Source: Trebonia sp030042015
Lineage (GTDB): Bacteria; Actinomycetota; Actinomycetes; Streptosporangiales; Streptosporangiaceae
Reading direction: 5' to 3'
Length of the DNA stretch: 17,418 nucleotides
Assembly: GCF_030042015.1 (NCBI RefSeq)
Contig: NZ_JASIAL010000242.1
Coordinates: 1 to 17,418 of the forward strand
Under the pieces are notes generated by a model, which saw only the letters and a program-made list of their open reading frames with translations, ran no database searches and was not told the origin of the DNA. This document shows positions 7,294 to 13,868 of this stretch, one piece after another (positions within the stretch are counted from its first letter, which is position 1; each line of letters starts with the position of its first letter). The position numbers and the translations under genes were made by a program.

Positions 7294-8658
7294 TCAGGCC
7301 GCCGCCAGCTCGACGCGGAAGGGGTCCTTCTCGTCATCGACGTCCATGACGTGCCACACGCTCCACTCATAGACAGGGCCCACGGCGATCGAACTCGGCG
7401 AGAACGGGTAGGCGAAGTTGCCGCCGCTGCCGATGCCCCCGCCGACGTCGAGACGCGAGCCGATGGGTCCGGCCCGGCCGGCCAGCGCCAAGGCGAGGTC
7501 GGGGGTGTCTGCGACCACGTCCACGACGAGGCCGACCTCGGCGGGCACGTCCGCCGAGGGCTCGGCCGGGCCGAGCACCGCGTCCCTGCCGTAGGGGCGG
7601 AAGACCACCGTGTAACGCTCCGGCGCGACGCCCATGCTGCGGGCGGCCGCGTCGAGGAGCGTCCGGTACCGGTCGAGGAACTCATCGAGCCGGGCGAGCA
7701 GCCTCGGGTCGCGCAGGCCGGCAAAGAGGATCGCACGGTGCCCGGCGAGGCGTGCGCCTTCGAGCTTGACCGTCGGCGCGGTATCTGTGAATAGGCTGCC
7801 CCGCACCCGAACCGCGTTGCCGATCTGCTCGTAGCGCGCCCGTGACACGTCGAGTTCGCCGGTGGGCTGGCGCAGCGTGAACGGGTCGGGGTTCTCATAC
7901 ATCGCGGTGCGTGCGACGCTCGCCACGGTACAGACCGCGCCCGCCTTCGTTGGCTCGATATCGAAATGGTCGCCGCGGATGGTCGCGAGCACCGGGGAGC
8001 CCTCGCTGGGCGCCGTGGTCGCCAGATAGCCCTTGTCGACGCACTTCGCCGCGTGCCAGGCCAGCGCCGGGTCCGCGCCGAGCCGCATCGCCTGGGCCGC
8101 GTAGATCGCCGGGTCAGCGCACCGCCCTGCCAGCACGATGTCGGCGCCCGCCTCGAGCGCGTCCGCGACAGGGCCGGCGCCCATCATCGCCACGATGTCG
8201 CTGGAGCCGTCGATGTCGGCATGGGTGAGCTGCGGGAAGGGTCCGAGCGGCCGGATCCTCGACCGCGTGAGCGCGTCGTGCAGCGTGTCCCTGTCCTGGT
8301 CGGCGTGAATGAGCGCGATTCGCGGCGAGATGCCGAGTTCGGCGGCGATCTGCCTGACCATGCGCTCGTAGCCGAGCACATGCGGGCGCGAGCCGGCGCC
8401 GCCGCAGGAGCCGAGGACGAGGGGGCAGCCGGCCTCGTGTGCTCCCTCCATCATCAGCTTCAGGTCGCGGCGCACCGCGAGCGCCGACTTCGCGTCCCGG
8501 CCACTGCCGAGGAACCCGGGGCCGAAGTCCGCGCTTCCGGCGTCGCAACCGATCAGGTGCGGCTTGCGCTCCAGGCCGGCCCGGAACCCCCGGTATGAGA
8601 AGCCGAGCCCGACGACGCAGTTGGCCAGCACGCGGACCTCCGCCGGTGCCACGCTCAC
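7294..8658 (-). CDS. AtuA/DUF1446 family protein
   Basis: The 454-residue protein has the hallmark blocks of the AtuA (acyclic terpene utilisation, DUF1446) family. These are IGCDAGSADFGPG (36-48), VLGSCGGAGSRPHV (81-94), AGADIVLAGRCADPA, and a C-terminal GGGIGSGGNFAYPFSPS. AtuA is needed for growth on citronellol/geraniol in Pseudomonas, but its reaction is not established. No signal peptide or membrane segment is visible, so it is probably cytoplasmic. It starts at GTG 8658, overlapping the stop of acyl-CoA dehydrogenase B by GTGA (8655-8658). DUF4387 follows after one base. No biotin-dependent geranyl-CoA carboxylase is present here, so involvement in terpene breakdown is only one possibility. 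The family call is firm; the role is not. Confidence 0.92.
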   Translation of the reverse strand: MSVAPAEVRVLANCVVGLGFSYRGFRAGLERKPHLIGCDAGSADFGPGFLGSGRDAKSALAVRRDLKLMMEGAHEAGCPLVLGSCGGAGSRPHVLGYERMVRQIAAELGISPRIALIHADQDRDTLHDALTRSRIRPLGPFPQLTHADIDGSSDIVAMMGAGPVADALEAGADIVLAGRCADPAIYAAQAMRLGADPALAWHAAKCVDKGYLATTAPSEGSPVLATIRGDHFDIEPTKAGAVCTVASVARTAMYENPDPFTLRQPTGELDVSRARYEQIGNAVRVRGSLFTDTAPTVKLEGARLAGHRAILFAGLRDPRLLARLDEFLDRYRTLLDAAARSMGVAPERYTVVFRPYGRDAVLGPAEPSADVPAEVGLVVDVVADTPDLALALAGRAGPIGSRLDVGGGIGSGGNFAYPFSPSSIAVGPVYEWSVWHVMDVDDEKDPFRVELAAA

Positions 8659-9761
8659 TGGCCCGCCCCGGCCAGGGCGGCGTCCGCAAGCCGCGCCTCG
8701 TGCCAGCCGGCCGACCCGTAAAGCATGGCGTTCACCCGGATGCGGCGCAGGTACAGGTGCAGGTCATGCTCCCATGTCATGCCGATCCCGCCGTGCACCT
8801 GCAGCGCCTCGCCCGCGACCCGCGGGGCTTGCTCGCTGACGACGGCGGCGGCCACGTCCGTGCCGAGGGATGGCCCACCGGTACGGGTGAACTCGTCAAC
8901 TGCCTGATAGCTCGCCGCCGTCATGACGTCGACCGCCATCCGCATGTTGGCGCACGTGTGCTTGATGGCCTGGAATGACGCCAGCGGGCGGTCGAACTGG
9001 ACGCGATCCTTGGCGTAGCCGACGGTCATCTCAAGCAGCCGCCTGGCCGCGCCCGTTGTCTCCACGCAGATCAGCACCTGTTGCGCGGCCAGGCAGGCGG
9101 CGACCGCGTTGCCGCCCGCGATCACGCCCGCGGTCCTGGCACCCGCGAATTCGACCTCGCAGTAACGGCGTGTCAGGTCAAGCGTGCCGAGCCCGCGGAT
9201 CGTGACCCCCGGGCCATCGCGCCGGACCAGGCCGAGCATCAGACCGTCCCTGCCGCGGACCGGCACGGCGAACAAGTCCGCCGCCTCGGCGTGCGGGACG
9301 AAGGCCTTGCTCCCGGTCAGCGCCCACTCGTCGCCGTCTCTCGCGGCGCGCACTGTCACGCCATCGGGTGACCAGGGCCGGCCCGTCTCCGCGACCGCCA
9401 GCGCCGGGCGGAGCGCGCCGCTCGCCAGCGCGGGCAGCTGCCGTTCACGCTGCACGGCCGTCGCATGCTGGCACAGCACGTGGCCAAGCGCGATGGCGTC
9501 AATGTACGGACCGGACTGCAGAGCCCGGCCGAGCTCTTCGACGAGCACCGCGGCATCAGCAAAGGTGAGCCCTGCCCCGCCGAACTCTTCAGGCACCGCC
9601 ACCCCTGGCCAGCCGAGGCGGGCTGCCTGCTCCCACAGCGCCCCGTCGAAGCCGGCGGGCGTCGCGGCGATGCTCATCAGTGTGCGCGCCGGGTAGTGCC
9701 CGAGCAGGCGACGGGCGGCGTCGGCCACCTGCCGCTGGACCTCAGTGGCTACAAAGCTCAC
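8655..9761 (-). CDS. Acyl-CoA dehydrogenase B (C-terminal GGIGMTWEHD type)
   Basis: From the GTG at 9761 the product is 368 residues. Acyl-CoA dehydrogenase blocks are PGVAVPEEFGGAGLTFADA (52-70), YAKDRVQFDRPLASFQAIKH (249-268) and QVHGGIGMTWEHDLHLYLRR (321-340). The central FAD/substrate domain is more diverged than in acyl-CoA dehydrogenase A: the usual T-E-P-x-A-G-S-D signature is replaced by LAVAETGRPWSPDGV. This subunit may therefore be the partner type in a heteromeric dehydrogenase. GTG 9761 is preferred because SFVATEVQRQVADAARRLL aligns with normal family N-termini and GGAAAGG lies about 10 bases upstream. The frame reaches 9815, and an ATG at 9800 is a less likely start. It is the first gene of the left operon and is coupled to AtuA. 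Confidence 0.9.
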   Translation of the reverse strand: MSFVATEVQRQVADAARRLLGHYPARTLMSIAATPAGFDGALWEQAARLGWPGVAVPEEFGGAGLTFADAAVLVEELGRALQSGPYIDAIALGHVLCQHATAVQRERQLPALASGALRPALAVAETGRPWSPDGVTVRAARDGDEWALTGSKAFVPHAEAADLFAVPVRGRDGLMLGLVRRDGPGVTIRGLGTLDLTRRYCEVEFAGARTAGVIAGGNAVAACLAAQQVLICVETTGAARRLLEMTVGYAKDRVQFDRPLASFQAIKHTCANMRMAVDVMTAASYQAVDEFTRTGGPSLGTDVAAAVVSEQAPRVAGEALQVHGGIGMTWEHDLHLYLRRIRVNAMLYGSAGWHEARLADAALAGAGQ

Positions 9762-9893
9762 GTTCAGCAAGACCTTTCCCGAGCTCAGGAGCTGCTGCAT
9801 GCGGTTGCCAGGCAATCACGACTGCTTCGGTCGACCAAGACTCGAAAAGTTCACGGATCTTGTACTCACCGCTCATGGTGCACAGCGGCCCGT

Positions 9894-9912
9894 GGACAGT
9901 CCGACACTGTCC
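9894..9912. promoter_or_regulatory. Perfect palindromic operator candidate
   Basis: GGACAGT (9894-9900) and ACTGTCC (9906-9912) form a perfect 7-base inverted repeat with a 5-base spacer (CCGAC). It lies about 130 bases upstream of acyl-CoA dehydrogenase B, in the control region of the left operon. The size fits a dimeric regulator site. Part of it (CGTGGACAGTCCG, 9891-9903) matches the core of the shared LysR-upstream element at 11 of 13 bases. Confidence 0.5.
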
Positions 9913-9943
9913 GTTCGGAAGAATTATTTTTGATTTCCGAACG
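9912..9943. promoter_or_regulatory. Second inverted repeat spanning an A/T-rich patch
   Basis: CGTTCGGAA (9912-9920) and TTCCGAACG (9935-9943) are perfect complements around GAATTATTTTTGAT, by far the most A/T-rich patch in this part of the window. It abuts the palindrome at 9894-9912, sharing one base. A promoter in the A/T patch flanked by operator half-sites is a reasonable reading. The rest of 9762-10041 shows no convincing gene. Confidence 0.5.
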
Positions 9944-10041
9944 AGCCGTTGCTCCGCCTTCACCGTCACCAGCCTGTCGCGGGTGAGGGAACCGGCTCGC
10001 CCTTGCCGCTGGGCAGATCGGGCGGGTGGCGGCGGGCGTGG

Positions 10042-10947
10042 TCAGCTGGCGAGGGCGGCTTCCACGCGAGTCTCGCTCGCGCCGACGACGGGGTGGACGA
10101 TGTCGAGAATCGCGTCGACGAAGTCAGGCCGGTGCCCGCGCCGCCAGACGAGGTAGACATTGCTGATCTCAGGGACCGCGCCGGCGAGGGCGATCTTCCT
10201 GACCTGCGGCCGCTCGGGCAGCGACGCGAGCGCGATCGCGATCCCTTGATTGGCCTCGACAAGGTCGAGATAGTGCTCTGGAGCGGTAATCCGCCGCGGT
10301 TCGAAACGCGGCGATATGTCCCGGTCGGCGAAGAAACGCCTGATCTCGTAGTTGATCCCAGGGCTGACCTCCGGGCTGACGATGAGAAGCCGCTCGCCGT
10401 CAAGCTGCTCGACCGTCACCAGTTTCTGCTTAGCCAGCGAATGGTTCGCGGGAACGAGCAACGCCAGCTCGTTGGTCCCGATCTGGACGCTGCTCACCTT
10501 GGAGGTCGTCCACTGAGTCGCGCCAACGGTGTAGTCACCGTCATCGACCGCGCGAATGACGTCGTTGCTGTTCGCCCGCGGATCCAGCCGGACCCGCCAC
10601 TCCGCCTCAGTTGTTGGCAGCCGCGACAGGTACTGACGGAGCACGTGGGAGGAGGCGGGGGAGTAGGCGATGTCGATCTGGGTCGGCCCGTCCGGCTCGT
10701 TCGCGATCCTGCGCATTCCCTCGACCCCGATGAGGACCGACTGTGCCTCAGCCAGCAGGATGCGGCCCTTCGGCGTCAAGTGCACCTGGCGGGTCGTGCG
10801 ATCGAACAGCTGCACGCCCAGCTCGTGCTCAAGGCGCCGGATCCGGTGACTGACGTGCGAAGTGGTGTACAGGAGCTCCTGGCCGGCTCGTCCGAAGTGG
10901 AGGTGCTCAGCGACGGAGACGAACACCTTCAGGTCAATCAGCTCCAC
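10042..10947 (-). CDS. LysR-family transcriptional regulator 1
   Basis: The 301-residue protein has the N-terminal LysR helix-turn-helix: MELIDLKVFVSVAEHLHFGR, then the recognition region TTSHVSHRIRRLEHELG and LFDRTTRQVHLTPKG (about 1-62). The effector-binding domain runs from about 88 to 290. LysR proteins act as tetramers whose ligand is typically a pathway metabolite. The GTG at 10947 is chosen because GGGAGG lies six bases upstream. It is divergent from the acyl-CoA synthetase and lies just upstream of the left operon on the same strand, so it may control both. It is a close paralogue of LysR regulator 2: about 49 of the first 61 residues are identical by eye, and the effector domains align throughout. 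The effector is unknown. Confidence 0.95.
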   Translation of the reverse strand: MELIDLKVFVSVAEHLHFGRAGQELLYTTSHVSHRIRRLEHELGVQLFDRTTRQVHLTPKGRILLAEAQSVLIGVEGMRRIANEPDGPTQIDIAYSPASSHVLRQYLSRLPTTEAEWRVRLDPRANSNDVIRAVDDGDYTVGATQWTTSKVSSVQIGTNELALLVPANHSLAKQKLVTVEQLDGERLLIVSPEVSPGINYEIRRFFADRDISPRFEPRRITAPEHYLDLVEANQGIAIALASLPERPQVRKIALAGAVPEISNVYLVWRRGHRPDFVDAILDIVHPVVGASETRVEAALAS

Positions 10948-10990
10948 GCGCGCCTCCCAACGTCGCCGGTGACGTGCAGCTTTAAATGAT

Positions 10991-11025
10991 CACCCTAGCT
11001 GCGAGGTCAGACACCGGCTAGGGTG
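10991..11025. promoter_or_regulatory. Inverted repeat upstream of LysR 1
   Basis: CACCCTAGC (10991-10999) and GCTAGGGTG (11017-11025) are perfect complements with a 17-base spacer. The site is 43 bases upstream of the LysR 1 start, where an autoregulatory site or leader hairpin is plausible. LysR 2 has a related but compressed version (CCCTGGCACCTAGGG at about 13637-13651). Confidence 0.45.
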
Positions 11026-11036
11026 CCGCAAGCCCT

Positions 11037-11071
11037 GGATTGTGTTGACAACGTACACAGTCAATGAAGCC
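11037..11071. promoter_or_regulatory. Shared LysR-upstream element, copy 1
   Basis: This 35-base stretch matches 13674-13708 at 28 positions without gaps, including an unbroken 12-base core ACGTACACAGTC. In this copy TTGAC (11045-11049) and GTCAA (11060-11064) form an inverted repeat, and TGTGT...ACACA (11041-11045, 11055-11059) another. Both suit LysR-type binding. The element starts 89 bases from the LysR 1 start; copy 2 starts 85 bases from the LysR 2 start. Confidence 0.6.
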
Positions 11072-11169
11072 TTCGGCCCTTGGAGGCCTCCGGCCTGTTG
11101 TGTTTGCCTCACAAGTCAGGGGCCGTAACTGGGCGGGCATGCGCCTGACGATCTGGATTGGACCGCGTG

Positions 11170-12648
11170 ATGGGCCTTTCTCTCATCCTGGAGATGGCGG
11201 TGGCCAGCCACGGCGAGCGTATCGTGCTGGCGGCAGACGACGCGCAGCTCACCTGCGGCGAACTGGCTGAGCGCGTGGCCCGTGCCGCCGCGGTGATCCG
11301 CGGCCGGGGTGCGAGGCAGGTGGCCTTCGTAGGCCGCAACGGCCTCGCCTACCCGCAGTTGCTGTTCGCGGCGGCGCATGCGGGCGCCGCGTTCGTCCCG
11401 CTTAACTACCGGCTCAGCGCGGACGGCCTGCGGGAGCAACTGCGCTCCCTCGACGACCCGCTGGTCGTTTGCGATCCGCCCTACCTGCCCGTGGCCGACG
11501 GGTACGCCGCGACTGCGACAGGAGATTTCCTCGCACAGGCCGCGAATAGTGCCCCGGTCGAGGAGGCAGCGGTGGACAACGCCTCGGCGGCGGTAGTGCT
11601 CTTCACCAGCGGGACGACATCGCGCCCCAAGGCGGTCGTCCTGCGGCATGAAAACCTGCTCGCCTACATCCTGTCCACTGTCGATCTGGGCGCGGCCACC
11701 GAGGGCGACGCCGCGCTTGTGGCCGTTCCGCCATATCACGTCGCTGCCGTGGGGTCCGCACTGTCCAACCTGTACGCGGGCCGACGTGTCGTCTACCTGC
11801 CGGATTTCGCTCCCGCCGAATGGATCAGGCTTGCCCGCGAGCAGCACGTCACGACCGCCATGGTGGTGCCCACGATGCTGGCGCGGATCGTGGACGCCCT
11901 TGACGGTGCCGCCGACCTCCCCGATCTGAAGCTGATCTCCTACGGCGGCGCGAAGATGCCGGTGCCGGTGCTGCTCCGCGCCCTTGCGGCGTTCCCTGGC
12001 ACCGGCTTTGTCAACGCCTACGGGCTGACAGAGACCTCATCGACGATCGCGCTGCTCGGCCCGGAAGAGCATCGCGAGGCGCTGGACTCCTCCGACCCGG
12101 TCAAACGGGCCAGGCTCGCCAGTGTCGGCCGGCCGGTCCCCGGCATCGAGGTGCAGGTCCGCCGGGAAGACGGGACCCCAGCCGAGCCCGGCGCGCCCGG
12201 CGAGCTGTGGATTCGTGGCCCCCAGGTCTCCGGAGCCTACGCGGAGCAGGGGTCGGTGCTCGACGAAGCCGGCTGGTTCCCGACGCGGGACATCGCACGG
12301 CTGGACAGCGACGGCTACCTGTTCATTGAGGGCAGGGCCGACGACACCATCATCAGGGGAGGGGAGAACATCCACCCGGCGGAGATCGAAGACGTGCTCC
12401 TGACGCACCCGGGGATTAGCGACGTCGCCGTGGTGGGCCTGCCGGACGAGGAATGGGGACACAAGATCGTCGCGGTCGTAGTGCCCCGCCCGGCGGTCAC
12501 GCTGGAGGAGAACGAGATCCGCGCCTACGTGCGCGCGAGGCTGCGCGGCTCCCGCACGCCGGACGAGGTGGCGTGGCGAGCCGGCCTGCCGCGGACGCCG
12601 ACAGGGAAATTGCTGCGCAGGCAGCTGGTCGAAGAGATGGCTTTGTAA
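11170..12648 (+). CDS. Acyl-CoA synthetase (AMP-forming, ANL superfamily)
   Basis: The 492-residue protein has the adenylate-forming signatures in order. These are the P-loop FTSGTTSRPK (145-154), YGLTETSS (284-291), TRDIARLDSDGYLFIEGRAD (372-391) with the hinge region following, IIRGGENIHPAEIE (394-407), and the C-terminal PRTPTGKLLRR (475-485) whose Lys480 is the catalytic lysine. It should activate a carboxylic acid to its CoA thioester through an acyl-AMP. ATG 11170 is chosen because MGLSLILEMAVASHGER matches family N-termini; GTG 11167 and TTG 11158 are in frame, and the ribosome site is weak for all. Divergent transcription from LysR 1 suggests regulation by that protein. It is the likely entry step for the beta-oxidation enzymes. 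The acid is unknown. Confidence 0.94.
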   Translation: MGLSLILEMAVASHGERIVLAADDAQLTCGELAERVARAAAVIRGRGARQVAFVGRNGLAYPQLLFAAAHAGAAFVPLNYRLSADGLREQLRSLDDPLVVCDPPYLPVADGYAATATGDFLAQAANSAPVEEAAVDNASAAVVLFTSGTTSRPKAVVLRHENLLAYILSTVDLGAATEGDAALVAVPPYHVAAVGSALSNLYAGRRVVYLPDFAPAEWIRLAREQHVTTAMVVPTMLARIVDALDGAADLPDLKLISYGGAKMPVPVLLRALAAFPGTGFVNAYGLTETSSTIALLGPEEHREALDSSDPVKRARLASVGRPVPGIEVQVRREDGTPAEPGAPGELWIRGPQVSGAYAEQGSVLDEAGWFPTRDIARLDSDGYLFIEGRADDTIIRGGENIHPAEIEDVLLTHPGISDVAVVGLPDEEWGHKIVAVVVPRPAVTLEENEIRAYVRARLRGSRTPDEVAWRAGLPRTPTGKLLRRQLVEEMAL

Positions 12649-12691
12649 AGGATGGTTTCGTATGCAGTCAACGGGCGAGTTCCCGGCTGGA

Positions 12692-13588
12692 TCATCCGGC
12701 CAGCGCGGGCATCTCGGTTTCCGTGAGCACTTCTTCGGCCGCGTGCACGAGCACATCGACCAGCTGAGGGCGCCGTGCGTGCCGCCAGACGAGATAGACG
12801 TTCGAGATCGCAGGCGTCGGCCCGATGATCTGCAGTTTCCGGATACCCGGACGTTGCGCCAGGCTCGCGAGGGTGATGGCGACGCCCTGCCCTGCCGCCA
12901 CCAGGTCGAGGTAGTTCTCCGGGTTGGTGATCCGGCGCGATTCGAACCGCGGGAAGATCTGGCGGGAGACGAAGAACTTCTGAACCTCGCTGTTGATGCC
13001 TGCGTTGACTTCTGGCGCGACGATGATGAGGCGCTCGCCGTCGAGATCCTCTGCGGTGACGGTCGAGCGACAGGCGAGCCGATGATCGTCGCGGACGAAC
13101 AGCGCCAGCCGATTCACGCCGATCTGCACGCTGTCGACATCCCTGGTGATCCACTGCGTGGCGCCGATCGGGTATTGGTTCCCGGTCACCGCTCGCAAGA
13201 CCTCCATGCTGGTGGACTGCGGGTCCAGGCGAACTCGGGCTTGGGGAGCGAATTCGGGAAGCTTGCCGAGGCACCGCGTGATGAGTCCGGCCGAGGCCGG
13301 CGAGTACGCGAGGTCAAGTCCGGGAAGGCCTTCGGGTTCGGCCGCGATCCTGCGCATCCCCTCGATTCCGGCCAGGATCGCCTGTGTCTCCCCAAGCAGG
13401 AGCCGCCCGCGGGGCGTCAGCCGGACCTGCCGGGTCGTGCGCTCGAACAACTGCACGCCGAGCTGGCGTTCAAGTCTGCGAATTCTGTGGCTCACGTGCG
13501 ACGTCGTGCAGACGAGTTCCTCGGCGGCGCGTCCGAAATGCAGATGCTCGGCGACGCAAGCGAAGAACTTGAGGTCGATCAACTCCAT
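12692..13588 (-). CDS. LysR-family transcriptional regulator 2
   Basis: The 298-residue protein begins MELIDLKFFACVAEHLHFGR, with the helix-turn-helix TTSHVSHRIRRLERQLG and LFERTTRQVRLTPRG. The effector domain matches LysR regulator 1 over its whole length, with shared blocks such as VGATQW/IGATQW, LDGERL and ISNVYLVWR. It starts at ATG 13588 with a modest AGGA ten bases upstream. It converges with the acyl-CoA synthetase, leaving 43 bases between stops, and diverges from the SMP-30/liv genes, which it probably controls. The paralogous pair, each divergent from a metabolic gene and each carrying the same upstream element, points to a duplicated regulator-promoter unit. Ligand unknown; it may sense the same or a chemically similar compound as regulator 1. 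Confidence 0.95.
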   Translation of the reverse strand: MELIDLKFFACVAEHLHFGRAAEELVCTTSHVSHRIRRLERQLGVQLFERTTRQVRLTPRGRLLLGETQAILAGIEGMRRIAAEPEGLPGLDLAYSPASAGLITRCLGKLPEFAPQARVRLDPQSTSMEVLRAVTGNQYPIGATQWITRDVDSVQIGVNRLALFVRDDHRLACRSTVTAEDLDGERLIIVAPEVNAGINSEVQKFFVSRQIFPRFESRRITNPENYLDLVAAGQGVAITLASLAQRPGIRKLQIIGPTPAISNVYLVWRHARRPQLVDVLVHAAEEVLTETEMPALAG

Positions 13589-13673
13589 GCCGCGCGGGTC
13601 CTAGTTATCGCGGTGTTACGGTCGTCACAATCATCGCCCTGGCACCTAGGGAAGGCCAGAGCGGGATCAGTGT

Positions 13674-13708
13674 GGATTGCGCTGAATACGTACACAGTCC
13701 GTGAAGGC
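13674..13708. promoter_or_regulatory. Shared LysR-upstream element, copy 2
   Basis: This is the second copy of the 35-base element, with the identical 12-base core ACGTACACAGTC (13688-13699). The left half has lost the TTGAC/GTCAA symmetry seen in copy 1. It is followed directly by the 14-base palindrome ATCCAATCTTGGAT (13709-13722). The intergenic region 13589-13868 shows no convincing gene besides these sites. Confidence 0.6.
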
Positions 13709-13868
13709 ATCCAATCTTGGATCCCCTGTTCAACTGTGCTTGCCTATGGCGACTGGGATATGTGGCATGCGTCGCTTCGCCGCGTCCGCGCCGGATGGCC
13801 GGGACACGGCGGGGAGTGGTCGCCACAGCTGCCCAAACCGGCGCATCACACGGGAGGACAGCAAGGCC

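Noticed and set aside
6478..7794. Plus-strand 438-codon frame opposite the dehydratase, DUF4387 and AtuA genes
   Set aside because: It spans three recognised minus-strand genes, has low-complexity Arg/Ala/Gly composition and shows no domain pattern.
9742..9969. Minus-strand frame of 75 codons over the control region upstream of acyl-CoA dehydrogenase B
   Set aside because: It has no ribosome site, spans the two palindromes, runs into the start of the dehydrogenase gene and resembles no family. A chance frame is more likely.
9981..10002. Possible hairpin downstream of LysR 1
   Set aside because: The stem holds only on the plus-strand RNA (one G-U pair). On the minus strand, where the gene is transcribed, it has a C-A mismatch and no T-tract.
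11045..11070. TTGACA at 11045-11050 as a -35 box for the acyl-CoA synthetase
   Set aside because: No -10-like hexamer lies at the right distance downstream, and the same bases form part of a LysR-like inverted repeat.
10042..13588. Repeated LysR genes as traces of a mobile element
   Set aside because: No transposase, terminal inverted repeats or target-site duplication was seen around either copy. Ordinary gene duplication explains the pattern.
13701..13868. N-terminal extension of the SMP-30 frame by 56 codons
   Set aside because: Family similarity begins just after GTG 13869, and the upstream part overlaps the shared regulatory element.
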